Shown: piece after piece, positions 10,300 through 22,037 of the stretch | Layout of the letters: the number at the start of each line of letters is the position of its first letter | Position numbering within the stretch: the stretch's first letter is position 1 | Source: Adiantum capillus-veneris | Taxonomy: Eukaryota; Streptophyta; Polypodiopsida; Polypodiales; Pteridaceae | Direction: 5' to 3' | Length of the DNA stretch: 62,000 nt | Assembly: GCA_014529385.2 (NCBI GenBank) | Contig: CM043962.1 | Coordinates: 36,857,098-36,919,097, forward strand | Position numbers and translations under genes: made by a program | Notes under the pieces: model-generated | Database searches by the model: none | Told to the model about the DNA's origin: nothing | The model's input: the letters and a program-made list of their open reading frames with translations, nothing else

Positions 10300-12366
10300 G
10301 CAAGGAAAATTAACAAACCCGACGGGCTAACCAGGTCTATTGGTTTTTGCAGGTCATCATCAAGATCACGTTAACAATTAATGTGATCATATTTTTTCAT
10401 GTGTAATTACTTGTGTTATTAACATAATAACATGAGCGTGATCACGTTAGTGAAATCCCTGTTGATAGCTCATCAACACACCTCTCAAGATCACTTAAAA
10501 ATTGAGGATGAGCACATGCTTGACATGGTTGATGAGTTATTGGCAGTAAAGTCAACATGTGCCAAGAGGATTGTATACCATGCATTAGACAAGCATAAAC
10601 AACAAAGGATAGGTTGCTATCAAGTGCTAAAACACCTCTTTATGATGGTGCACAATACTCAATGCTCTGAGGATCGTTGGAAGTCTTGAACTCGCAAGCA
10701 AAATTTGGTTGAAGAAACACTAGTATAGATGCACCCCTCAAGGAATTTCTATTTCATCTTTTGTTTCTACCAATGTCTTCTTGATTGCTCCATGGATTTG
10801 TATTGATTATCTATTTGATTGTAGACTGATGGACAAAATGCTTCCTAGAGATCACCAAGATCTGAGGTCAAGATCATATCTCATTGCACTTGGCATGGAG
10901 TATAAATGAATCCATGCATGCATTAATAATTGTATAATTTACCGCAATCAATATGCACATGCTAGCTTTTGTACCATGTACAAAAGCCTATGCTACAATA
11001 CTGGCATTGGGGCTCACTTACCCGTAAGGTATGGAGGCATTTTCCACATATTTCTCAGATTCTTCTCACTCTTTATTATCTGAATTTTCAAGATTTTCTC
11101 TAACAATACGAGTGCATTGTTGTCCACATTAGGCCACAATGTCTGTCCTACTTGTGAGCCATGATTGGTGACATAGCATCCGAATGCCTTGCAAAAGGTA
11201 ATCTATCTAAAAAACCATCGTTTTTAGCCCCAAATTCATAGCAAATATGAGGCTCCAACAAATGGAAAGATCCCTCTGAAGTGTACAATGAAAAATTACA
11301 GTGAATTTCACCCCCATCTACTCCACCAAAAGGTATGTCAGAGTACTCTATATTTTTAAGGTTTCCAATTAGAAGGAATTAAAAATTCAACACGTCTTGG
11401 ATCCCATACACTTATTTAATAATGTTGGTCACACCCTTTGGGACCACATTACGGGCAAAAGGGACTCATTGGGAGTGAGGGAGGATCTGCGGGCTATGAA
11501 ACATCTCCCTATACCCACCACTCCAGGAGGCAAGTTAGTAAGGTATATCATGTCCCTGTATCCACCACTCCAAGTTGAGGCTATTTTCAAACTCAGCAAG
11601 TTAGTAGGGTATATCATATCTCTATTCTAATAAACTATTCTATATACACTAAATCCTCAACATGCACTTAGTGGACTATTGTACGTTATCTTGTAGATTT
11701 GTAAGCTTCAAAGAAATTGAAGTAGATAGCATCCTTGCTACTCAAATGTTTGCTGTGAAAACAATGTGTGTCATTGAGGATGCATTTTCACAAATTATCC
11801 TTGTTTATAAAGTCCACCTCCTAATTCATGTGGTTAAGGAAATAGCAATTTGGTGCACACACAATGGATTTTCTTTTTAGAGAGGTTTTTAAAAACTCTC
11901 AAATATTTTGTGCGACTACAGGCCGAGCCAGAGGCAAGGATGACGTCTTGCAAGTGGAAAGGAAAAATAACTTGGTATGGATATGGATCTATGCCGAGTC
12001 GTCACTAAGTTTTGCATACTGCTTTATGACCAAGCCGGGGACTTGTGGACAATGGAAAAGGCAATCATTTACAAGAGAGAGAGAGAGAAGCATGGAAGTA
12101 ATCTCATGGAGGCAAGAGGGTGCCCCCAGTTCCTTGACGCCTTACTTGTTTTTTAGGTCTCATTAGTCTCGAATAGATCCATGAGAGAAGCAAACAATGG
12201 GATTATGCATAAAGTTGCATGCCAAAGGTAGAGTACTCATACTTTTAAACCATATTGTATTTTTTACTCGATTTATCTTTGTAATTGATTTCTTACTTTA
12301 ATCTATTCTAGTCAAAGGGCAGATACTTTCATATATTTCACATTGATGAGCATTGAACCACCATGT
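10300..12366. other. No supported gene
   Basis: Short open frames (such as 10432-10689) have no recognisable motif. A diverged local duplication (11507-11550 and 11555-11617) shares ccaccactcca and caagttagtaRggtatatcat. The downstream CACTA relic suggests part of this could be its decayed transposase, but I see no conserved transposase block. Confidence 0.35.
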
Positions 12367-13040
12367 ATTGTGGCATCATGGGAAACTTTGACATAGATAG
12401 TGATGAGGCCAGATACTATGGGACTATTGAAAGGATATCAAAGGTTGATTTTAGGACCTTTTATACCTTTATCTTTAAGTTCAAGTGGTTTGTGAATGTG
12501 TTTGTACTATGGGACTATTGAAAGGATATCAAAGTTTGGTTTTAGAACCTTTTATACCTTTATCTTTAAGTTAAAGTGGTTTGTGAATATGTTTGTATTG
12601 CATGAGAATGGAATCTACATGGTGGACTCTAGTGTGCATCAAACGGGAAGGTATGACAACTTATTTTTTCCATGCAATTGTAAGCAAGTTCATGATTACC
12701 AAATTTACCTTTATTTTTTTATAACATTATAGCAATGTGACTCACTTTGAAGGTCAACTATATCACATCAATCGACCAACCAAAATTTTGGTTCGTAGTT
12801 CCTCGAGGACGACCCATTTTTGCCACTAGTATATGAAGTGGAGACCATCTTCGACCCTGTCCCACCTACTACTTTGGATGAGGAGAAGATCAAGGAGAGA
12901 GAGATGGATGAATCAAGCCCCACTGCCAATTTTAGCGAGGAGTATGATTATCATGACGATGAGATGAAAGATAAAAATTCAAAGATGATAAAGCGAACAC
13001 ATCGACAAATGACAATTCAGTTTCACTCTTTGTTGATTTA
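12367..13040 (+). pseudogene. CACTA (En/Spm) transposon relic, DUF4216-type segment
   Basis: The frames give DSDEARYYGTIERI, then FKFKWFVN, then GIYMVDSS, and further on a shifted frame with YITSIDQPNQNFWFVVPRGR and an acidic tail (DPVPPTT...). YYGxIexI...FkcxWf...QvxYvxdp...W.vV is the pattern of the DUF4216 segment that follows the transposase in plant CACTA elements. The frame is broken by stops and contains a 90-base tandem duplication. No terminal inverted repeats (CACTA...) were found, so element boundaries are unknown. Confidence 0.55.
12414..12593 (+). repeat. Tandem 90-base duplication inside the CACTA relic
   Basis: Copies at 12414-12503 and 12504-12593 both start tactatgggactattgaaag and differ at a few positions. 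The unit is 30 codons, so it preserves the frame and repeats the YYGTIERIS...FKWF block. Confidence 0.85.
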
Positions 13041-13127
13041 GGAACCATGGGTGTATAGATCTTTTTGAAGATGTTTCATAAATATTTTGTATATTTCATC
13101 CTATGAGAAGTTTTTGCCTTGTTGCCC

Positions 13128-13130
<3 letters not shown>

Positions 13131-13199
<69 letters not shown>
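13131..13199. repeat. (TC)n microsatellite
   Basis: Pure TC dinucleotide run of 69 bases. Confidence 0.98.
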
Positions 13200-13200
<1 letters not shown>

Positions 13201-14066
13201 GTGCAATCGTTTTTTATGTAGTAGACAACAATTCACTCTTTTGATCATAACTTCTTAATCCAAAAAAAAATTTGGTGATTTATAGCCTCAATCAAAAGAG
13301 CACAATGCCCTCTATGCACTCATGTAAAAACAAACAAAAAAAATTGAGTTAAGGAATTCTTTTTTCCAACAACATTTTTGAAGTGAACAGGTTTAAAAAA
13401 GTTGACTCTCATCTCTTATTTTACACACAATGTCTTCTAGCACTCGCAAGGGTTCTTCTTCTTCAACAAGGTCCAAAACCATTGTAGAAATGATCCAAAA
13501 TCTCCCAAGTGTGGAGATAAAAAGACAACTACTCAACCACTAATATAAAAAACTATGATCATGACATACTTGGTATCATTGCAAGAAATCATAAACAAGC
13601 AAGGCAAATAATTATGGACACTTGTAGTGACGAATGGCACACAAAGGTTCTTATTATTGAGAATGAGAATCTCAAGACACTTGAGATGCAAACAACATGT
13701 TTGATGCAGCTTGAAGTGGAAGTCAGACAATGTAAATTCTCTCTTGTGTACTTGATTACTTTGAAGGAGCACATGAGAAAAGTGGAGTATGACCATGTAT
13801 TGAAAGAGGAGAAATTTGACACCATGAGTCAAAATGTATGTGACATGAAAAATGTATGCACAAACAAGTCTTGGGGGCTGATGCATGTGATAACAATGTG
13901 GTTCTTAATTCCTTTCTCATGTAAGTTATGACCCAAACAAAGAATGTTGAGGATGTGAATGTGGAGGAGTTGAAGGAATGGGAGCGTCGTTTTCACTTTG
14001 ACTAGGCAAATCCCCAGGGAGTGTATCCGAGCACTGGGTATGTGTACACCGTGTTGCGAGAAGAGA

Positions 14067-14070
<4 letters not shown>

Positions 14071-14103
<33 letters not shown>
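14071..14103. repeat. (GA)n microsatellite
   Basis: GA run, slightly imperfect at its right edge. Confidence 0.95.
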
Positions 14104-14106
<3 letters not shown>

Positions 14107-16295
14107 GAGAGTGTAGTGGAGGGTGAAATAGAGTGTACATAGACATGAGAAAATGACAACAGAGAATATTTAAATGCCCCATCTAAACGAAGCAGGCAAC
14201 CATGTATTAATGCAATGATAAAATCTGGGTATACCATAACATCAAAAAGTTTATGATAATTAACTAGCAGAGCATCGGAACCTGTGTAGGGATCTACCGG
14301 TCCACCCATCTACATTTGCTCTAGCGAGCCAGAACACCTCCAACCTACCTGAGCCAGACATAAGCTAAGGCCGCTTTGCCTCCTTCCATGAACCCGAGCT
14401 CTGAAAGGATCCCAAGTACCAGTAGGTGGTAGGGTATCAACACCAACCATATCAGTTTAGGCGCCACGCCTCTTCGATGCCTAGCACCGGGTGTTTAGAC
14501 AAAGTCAAGGCAAAATCTCCGAAGCGTTAGCCGTGTAGGTCATTCAACCCTCGACACACTAACCATGTAGATGAGCCTAACAAAGAAGACCTAGGCAACG
14601 CCCCCAATCTAGCAAAGCCCCAAGTCAATGACCCTTTAGTCTAAGGCTAAGTGATGTAGGTGATCCTAGTCTTGTAGGATACTGCCATGAGAAACATAAC
14701 ACATGAGTCCAATCACAATAGCACTTTCCATATGCACAAAAAATCTTTTCCAAGCAGTTAGACTGTATAGGGTCTCTACCCTTACACGTCTACCATGAAC
14801 CATCTAGATCACTTCATGATCCAGCCCCAAAACTATAAACCACAATCCAATGACATCACATGGGTGAGCACTCCACCCAACTTGGGTGAGGCACAACCAA
14901 TCCTGCATAACCACTTTAGAACATAACATGGCTGCAAAAATTTCGACAGCATACCCATATCAAGAAAAAAAACCATGAGCCACACCGGCTTCCATAAAAA
15001 AATCACAACCATAATCCATGAGGGAATCTCAGCCCGTAACCATAAATCATAATCACCCTAAACCAACTCCATACTTGGAGTTTGACGACATAACCCCTGC
15101 AATCAATCGGAGTCCACACACATATGACTCTTAAGACGTGATTCTTTCATGCATGAAAAGAGTCCGACCAACAATTAATCATGATATTAAAATCCAATTT
15201 TGACAACATCCAACCATGCAAAGTTGATGCATCACCTTTGCACTTCACCTTTCTAGCACATAGAGCTAGTTTTGACCTAGAAAGGTGGAAAGCAAATCAT
15301 AACCATGCATATGAGACATCCGCACCAATCCATAAGTTCTCATACATCATATGATAACATTCCATCATCATAAACATGATGCAAAACAGCTCCGACCTTT
15401 AGGTCAACCATAAACCATAACTTCACACATATGCAAAAAACAACTTTCTGACATTTTCAGGAGCATGCATAACATACAAATGAAAGTATTTGACCTCAAA
15501 CCAATGCATTAAGATCAGCTACATAATATATACTAGCACTCTATCACATCACTTTACCCATATGGTACTCACATAACAAAGGGTAATCCAAAAAGAAAGC
15601 CACTTTAATCATATCTGCCTATGCGGTTCGGGATGTCTAACCATATACTCTCACATAAGTTTTTGGCCATCTAATAGTTGAAATAAACTAACCAAAACAA
15701 ACCATATATCATACATAAACAGATCGGTTAACTCACGACGTCATATGGTACCCCCCCTTGGTAGCACCCCTACACTTGTAGGTAAAACCGGTCATGAAAC
15801 GATTAATAACTCGCATTTCCGAGGTGATAACGGAGACCTAAATACATTTATCATCAAGTTTCATCAAGCTTTTCAATTGGTTAAGTGGGTTTGCCCATCC
15901 GGTGAATCTATATAGTAGTTCTCCAAGGAGCCTGGAGTCAAAAAAATTTGGTTGTGCAGTGGACAGCAAGCTATTTTTTGACCCATGTCTCTTAAGTCGT
16001 GCGTGATATTCACATGACACCAAAGAAAGAAAATGTTCTAAATGATGTGTTTTATCTCTGGTTCGGGCTGATTCATAATGGTTTGTGAGTTATGACCAAA
16101 ACAATGTTCCTACCGTCTCTATGATGTGAAACGAAAAGCACCTTTTATGTACGCACGTGATCATAAACGTATCATGTGCATAAATAAACGTGTTAAACAT
16201 GATGAAATAATCATGGGACAACTTCATACATACTCGATTAATCCATTCATGAACTCGTATACAGAAAAACAATCACCTAGAGGGTGACTACTCAG

Positions 16296-16300
<5 letters not shown>

Positions 16301-16366
<66 letters not shown>
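16301..16366. repeat. (GA)n microsatellite
   Basis: Pure GA run of 66 bases, about 100 bases before the Tat element insertion point. Confidence 0.97.
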
Positions 16367-16370
<4 letters not shown>

Positions 16371-16468
16371 GACTATGGATTTTAGAGCTTCTCACCGTGC
16401 TTTAGAATCTATTAGGGACTGTCAAAAGGCTTCTTGCGTTGCCGCAAGAGAGGGGTGATGAGAACTAC

Positions 16469-17658
16469 TGATAGCCGTTTTTCTTACCCTTCTCTCTCAT
16501 CCCTATAGTTCTTTTATGAACCTCTACATACAAACACCCTCTCCATGTCTCTCTCTATTGCTTCTATGTTACAATTTCATTTACCTCTCCTAAAAATATC
16601 TAAAATTCAGCATCTTAACCATGATAACTTCTGCAAATTGAGGATTTTTCATCAACAAATCCTCTTTTCATCGTGGTGGTTAACCGTGGCGACGGCGTAA
16701 AGAAGCGAAGAAGAAGAAGAAGACCAGCGGTCATTTTTTCCACAATCTACACAAGGGTGAGTTCAAGCTTCTTCAAAGATTCACCATCTCAATGATTCTC
16801 TTTTAATTCACCCCTCTTCCTTCATCAAATCAACTCATCCTACCCATTGTAAATGTATCACTAACAATTCTAGTGATTATTACCACTAACAACTAACTTC
16901 TCTTGTAAAAATGCACCCACACTATCAACATATGGAGTAGGAAACCGCACAAGTAAACCAAATTCACTCACTCCCATGGAAGTTTCTCTCCTTTCACCAC
17001 ATCAATAATTCTCTTACTTGAGCCCACATCCATGTGACTCAAGAGAAAAGAGAGACCCCATTCTCATTTGAAATTCATAAAAATTCATAATCCTTGATCT
17101 TTCCTAATAAAATTGATTAGGCTTAATCCTAATCAAGGATTCTAAAACCTATAAATAGAACCCATTCCTCCTTGTAAAAGATATCACTATACCATTGCAC
17201 ACTAGATTGAGCGTACCACACGCCAGTTCTATCTTGGTTGTAAAGAGAGAGTAAGCTTTCTATACACCATCACCTTGGTGCATAGAAAAGCTTGAGCTAG
17301 TTTGAGTGAGTGCGAGTAGAAGATATTCTTCCTACCATTGTTGTATCTATCCCAACATCAATGAATTGGTAGTTTTGGGTGAAATTCATGTCCAAAGGCT
17401 CACGCTTCTCCTCCAATTTGGCTTGGCAAACTCATTTAGCTTCATAAGGTGACTTGTTTCATTGAAGGTTGTTGTTTTGTTGCTTGTGATTCATTGGCTA
17501 TTGTTTGGCTACCATTGTAAGAGGGTGGATGGTGAGAGGGCTCCCATAACCCTAAGACAATGTGCTAGTGATGCTATAACCAAATCTTGTCACTTGATTC
17601 CGCAAGCTCTAAGTTCCTTTTTGTGCAAAATATAAAGTTGAAGCTAAGTTGTACACCA

Positions 17659-17701
<43 letters not shown>

Positions 17702-17960
17702 TTTTAGTGTGTGAGAGTGTTCCATTGGTGTTAGGGTTAGTGTAAATTCCTTGCTTGTTTGTGGGTTGCTCTAACGATTCTCCTCTTTTGCGTCCTAGTT
17801 CGCTCTTAAACTAGGTGGTGCCCCTTGTGTAGTTGGGATTTGACTGTGGGTTTGTTGTTTTGGTTTGTGTTGTGTTGTGCCCCAGCCCCATTGAGCTGCA
17901 TGGGAGCCTTGAAGGGTGTCTAGAGGTTGCTCTTCTTGTTACCCGCCCCGGACCGCCTCA
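16469..17960 (+). repeat. 5' LTR of the Tat element (shortened)
   Basis: It aligns with the 3' LTR at 16469-16483 and again from 16484, which pairs with 25021. It therefore lacks the 1,123 bases at 23898-25020 of the 3' LTR. It contains a TATA box, a TC microsatellite (17664-17698) and a strong inverted repeat before the TATA box. Confidence 0.93.
17089..17158 (+). promoter_or_regulatory. Tat LTR core promoter: inverted repeat plus TATA box
   Basis: aatccttgat (17089-17098) and atcaaggatt (17132-17141) form a perfect 10-base stem. Eight bases later is ctataaatag (17149-17158), a near-consensus plant TATA box. The arrangement is the same in the 3' LTR (25626-25695). Confidence 0.7.
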
Positions 17961-17964
17961 AGTT

Positions 17965-17982
17965 TGGTGCCCCCACTGAGGA
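17965..17982 (+). other. Putative primer-binding site of the Tat element
   Basis: TGGTGCCCCCACTGAGGA starts four bases after the LTR end with the obligatory TGG. It is not the initiator-Met type. I cannot name the tRNA from memory. Confidence 0.55.
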
Positions 17983-18038
17983 ACAGACTTGTGTATGTTT
18001 TATGAAGGCTCAACCTTTAGCATAATCAAGTAGCTTGC

Positions 18039-18251
18039 ATGAATCACGAGAATTTGTATGATCTCTTCATTCCCATTGCAAGGCAAAAGGTACACATAAT
18101 TGTTAGTACTAAGTTGCAATTTCAGCGAGTAATTCGTAGAATTTTAGGTCCTCTTAGGTTGGTAGAGATAAACGCATCAGTAAATCCTTTTATTTTGCCT
18201 CTCATTAGGTACGACCTTAGTTTGGATGTCTATATTTTTGTTTTGTTTTAA
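18039..18251 (+). CDS. Small ORF 1 of the Tat leader (70 residues, unknown)
   Basis: A 70-codon frame from ATG to TAA lies between the primer site and gag. It is clearly related to the next small ORF: both end in (F/V)ILPLI.Y..S.DV.IF.L and share a preceding (Q)FQ...(R)..G..R..EI.AS.NP pattern. It is hydrophobic with basic residues, and there is no zinc finger or catalytic motif. I do not recognise a family. It may be a translated accessory protein, or an exon-like block joined to gag by splicing or frameshifting. Confidence 0.45.
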   Translation: MNHENLYDLFIPIARQKVHIIVSTKLQFQRVIRRILGPLRLVEINASVNPFILPLIRYDLSLDVYIFVLF

Positions 18252-18272
18252 GAATTAGGTCATGTATAGACC

Positions 18273-18491
18273 ATGGATAATGGCCCAGGAATACAGGTTT
18301 TTCCCTTTGATTTCACTCCACACATTAGAGTAAACATTGCAATTAGTAGAAAAATCCATTTTCAACAACGTATGGTATTCATGTTTGGTGCCCAAAGAGT
18401 AGGAGAAATTCTCGCGTCACCAAACCCTGTCATTCTACCTCTTATTGATTATCATAGGTCATTTGATGTGAATATTTTTATTTTGTTGTAG
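18273..18491 (+). CDS. Small ORF 2 of the Tat leader (72 residues, paralogue of ORF 1)
   Basis: It begins ATG at 18273, 21 bases after the first small ORF stops, and ends TAG 85 bases before the gag ATG. Its residues NPVILPLIDYHRSFDVNIF parallel NPFILPLIRYDLSLDVYIF of ORF 1, so the pair comes from a local duplication of about 235 bases. The duplicate has diverged at most silent and many replacement sites yet both frames stay open, which hints at constraint. Function unknown. Confidence 0.48.
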   Translation: MDNGPGIQVFPFDFTPHIRVNIAISRKIHFQQRMVFMFGAQRVGEILASPNPVILPLIDYHRSFDVNIFILL

Positions 18492-18575
18492 AATAGATTG
18501 TAATTTAGAAAATATTATTGTGTAAATCTTTTAAAGAAAGAAAAAACAAAAACGCGTCACTTTGAAATCAATTCA

Positions 18576-20441
18576 ATGGAGAGCCAACGCCAAATGTCTG
18601 GATATCCTCTTTTCTTTGGAGAGCCTGGAGAGGATGCAGAATTATTTCTAGCGAATTTCAAGATGTCTTGCCGTATCAAGAGGATAGTAACTGATCAAGA
18701 ACGTGTAGAAATGTTTGAGGTGGTCCTTAGGAAAGATGCTAGCACTTGGTTTGACTCTTTGCCTGAGGAAGTTAAAGGGAATTACACGGAAGTTTTGAAT
18801 CGTTTCAAGAAATACTTCTTTGATCCCCAAAACACTCAGAAATTATGGCAAGACATTGTTTCTCATAAGCAAAAAGACTTAGATGACTACTACTTGTACA
18901 AGCAAGAGTTCCTATGTCTTTGAGCTCTATGGATACGAAATGTTTCTAACCCTAGTGATGGTGCAGAATTTCTAAAGAAGGAGAGGTTCATAGCCGGACT
19001 CTTTCCTGACCTTAAGGTAAAAGTTGAGGCGGGTGCACCTGCTACCTTTGATGCAGCTGAAACTAGGGCTTCTAAGAAATATAGGAAACTCAAGTGCTTA
19101 AGGGGGGAGGTTCCAATAGAAGGTCTTAGACCCAAAGGTAAGTCACAAGCATCAACATCTAAGGAGCTTCCTGAGGTAACGGCGGAAGTGATTGAGAAGT
19201 TAAATGAATCTTTAAGCAGCTTGTCAATTCACCTTGCACAAGCTGTAGGTCCAAAGGGACAAGCAAAGAAGTCTGAAGAGCGAGACCCACGACCTAGGAG
19301 AGTCTTGCAATGTTGGAATTGCGGTGAGTTTGGACATGGGATGTATAATTGTCCTTGGCCCCGTGGGGAGCCAGGGAGACCTAACTTGAATTACCCAGTG
19401 ATGAATGCAGGTGAAGGAACTAGTCAGCAACCACGGCTTATACAAAGGCCAAATGGAGCAAGACCACCTCCACAAGGAGTGGAAGGAGTTCCACCTTTGC
19501 TAGATCCAAACCTGCATGTGGTAGAGGTGACAAATTCAAGAGAGGTTGACATGGAAGCAAATGGCATTAAGCGTGGCCGAGGGAAAGGTAAGGAGAAAGA
19601 AGGAGTTACATCACAAAGTGACCATGGACGAGAAAAGAAGGCAAAGGAGACCAAGGAAGCTAAGAGGACTCGACGTCGTATCAACCTCCAAGACTTTCCT
19701 CTTGGACATGGAATGGCTCCATACAACCTGTTGAAAGACATGAGAGGTAAGGGTCCTGATATCTCATGGCCTCAATTTCTTGCATTATGTCCACAAGTTA
19801 GGAGGGATTTAAAAAGGGCAGTTAGCACTAGGAGAAAAGTAAAAGAGAGTGTGCATGTTGTAAAAATTGCACAAGCTGAAATGAATGAGGACATTACACT
19901 TGTGCTAGATTGTTACATAAAATGGAGATTGGTTAGGAAAGGTCTAGTGGATGGGGGTGCACAAATTTGCATCATGACAGAGGGACTCATGCAAAAACTA
20001 GGCATGCACATCCATGAGACACCTAAAATTAAGGTCAAGATGGCAAACAATAGCAAGGCTAGGTGCGTAGGCATTTGTAAAAATGTTTTTGTGGAGGCCT
20101 TTGGCATTAAGAAGGCAGTGGATTTCTATGTCATGTCTACCAAAGGAAATGGTTACCCATTTATCCTAGGGAGACCATGGCTAATGAAAATGCGAGCTTT
20201 GCAGGATTGGGAGAGTGGAAAGCTAATTTGCAGGAACGACAATCATAAGAAGGTTGTCTTTGACATGAAGGAGCAACGCCAAGAGGAGCTCCATGAAGAA
20301 TCATCTCAAAGTGAGACGGAAGAAGGTTGGATCGATAACACTTCAGAAGAAGAAAGTAGCGGCAGCATTACTGAAGAGGAGTCTTCCATCGAAGTCATGG
20401 GGGTAAGGTTTAAGCCAAGCAACCAAGAGACCTCTTGTTAA
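18576..20441 (+). pseudogene. Tat gag and aspartic protease, one internal stop
   Basis: Starts at MESQRQMSGYPLFFGEPGED. The capsid-type Gag domain spans about residues 10-190 (with LWQDIVSHKQ and ERFIAGLFPDLK). A CCHC zinc knuckle CWNCGEFGHGMYNC lies at 19311-19352, followed by a basic linker. The protease is marked by GLVDGGAQICIM (about 19942) and later PFILGRPWLMK. The catalytic triad reads D-G-G rather than D-(S/T)-G, a form I associate with Tat proteases. A TGA at 18921-18923 breaks the capsid domain but the frame continues without shift. The frame ends TAA at 20439, and pol resumes in the same frame three bases later. Confidence 0.85.
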
Positions 20442-20444
20442 GGC

Positions 20445-22037
20445 TTGGAGGAGGTAGGTCCTCAAGAGAACCAAAAAGTGGAAGATGAAAGAATGCTGGA
20501 AGGTATGCTATCTACAACACTTACAAAGGATGAAAGAGAGGAGTTCAAAAGTGTGCTAAGGAAATTTCCTAGGATTTTTGCTAAAGACTACACCGATGTG
20601 CGTGGAGTAGATGCTGTTCAACACAAAATTGAGTTGAAGCCAGAGGCCACACCTAAGGCTCAGAAGCTACGAAGGCTAGGAGTCATCAAGGAGCAGGCTT
20701 TACTCAAGGAGGTAAGAAATCTTCTAGCAGCATGTTTCATTTATCCAGTGGAGAATTCAGAGTGGGTCTCTCCCGTTGTTGTTACTCCTAAGAAAAACGG
20801 AAAGTGGAGGGTGTGTGTGGATTACCGTCCACTCAATGAGGCAACAAAAAGAGATCACTTTCCCCTCCCATTTCAGGATGAGATACTAAATGAGGTAGCT
20901 GGTCATGAGAAGTACACTGTGTGTGATGGCTACTCAGGCTACTTTCAAATAGGTATCGCATTGGAAGATCAATTGAAAACAACCTTTATCACTCCTTGGG
21001 GTTGTTATGCTTTTAGAGTCATGCCATTTGGTCTGGCAAATGCTCCTGCAACATTCCAACGTTTCATGAACATGGTGTTTCAAGCATTCTTTGGAAAGTC
21101 AATTAGGGTGTTCATTGATGATTTCTGCATTTATAGCTCAAAATCATTGCATCTACAAAGGGTAGAAGAAGGTTTAAAGAAGCTCTACGACATGGGAGGT
21201 CAACTCAACCCCGACAAGTGCCACATAGGTGAGGATGAAGTGATCTTGCTCGGTCACAAGGTTTCCTATAAAGGCATTGAGGTGGATCCTTCAAAGGCAA
21301 AGGCTCTTATTGAGCTCCCATCACCGAAGAGTCTTAAGGAGGTCATCTCTTTCATTCAGAAGGTGAAGTATATGTCACGCTTCATTCACTTAGCCTCGGA
21401 GTCGCTTCATCCTTTGCAAAAGTTGACACAACAAGTAGAATTTGCATGGTCTGATGAGCTTGAAGAGTATTTTTGTAACATTAAAGTCATTTTGTCAGAG
21501 CTACCAACACTCATGCCTCCTTGTTGGGAGTACACATTCTTTGTTAGCTCTAGTGTTGGAAGGGAAACAATTGGTGCTGTGTTGCTACAACAAGATCCCC
21601 ACAGTACAAGGATGCGACCCATCTACTTTGCTAGTAGGGTCATGAATGCTTTGGAGAGAGACTACACAGAAGCAGAACTCATGATCCTTTCTCTCATGTT
21701 TGCGGTGAGAAAGTTTAGATCCTACCTGCTACCAAAACCTTTTGTAATTCTCACTGCAGAAAATTTGTTCCCTTGGGTGTCATCTCAAATGAATCTTAGT
21801 ACTAGGATCTCAAAGTGGATTATGGAGTTGCAAGAGTTCCAATACTCTTTCAAGGTAGAAGATAGTGTGCGTGCACAATTGGCAGGGATTCTCACTTATA
21901 GGGTACATGAGAAGAAAATTAAGGTGCCTCAAGTAAAGACCCTACCATTGCCACCACCAAAAAGTATTCCCAATGCTTTTACCTTGTTCTTTGATGGAGC
22001 TTTCGACGAGCCACAGGGAAAGCAGGGGGAGGGCTAG
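20445..22037 (+). pseudogene. Tat reverse transcriptase and RNase H
   Basis: This is the same frame as gag-protease. Reverse transcriptase blocks are in order: WVSPVVVTPKKNGKWRVCVD, then MPFGLANAPATFQRFM, and the catalytic FIDDFCIY (from 21111). The first RNase H follows (RPIYFASRVMNALERDY and AVRKFRSYLL). At 21970-22037 the second RNase H begins (TLFFDGAFDE) but the frame ends at TAG after a G-rich run. The missing part continues in the next frame from about 22022, so one base has been lost near 22019-22022. The product copies the element RNA into DNA and removes the RNA strand; here it would be truncated. Confidence 0.88.

Larger units (their letters stand above)
13200..16468. other. No supported gene; probably old LTR or non-coding repeat
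   Basis: A possible start reads MSSSTRKGSSSSTRSK near 13431, and a Glu/Lys-rich 105-codon frame lies at 13614-13931. Neither has a recognisable domain. 14180-16300 is devoid of long frames, rich in short CA-rich words, and has phrases such as aataactcgcatttccgaggtgataacggagacc that resemble LTR text. The stretch next to 16468 is the displaced half of whatever the Tat element interrupted (its other half resumes at 26492). Confidence 0.35.

Noticed and set aside
10432-10689. 85-codon plus-strand frame
   Set aside because: No motif, no flanking gene signals, and it starts in a palindromic AT-rich patch.
14041-14309. 127-codon minus-strand frame
   Set aside because: Its core is the translated GA microsatellite.
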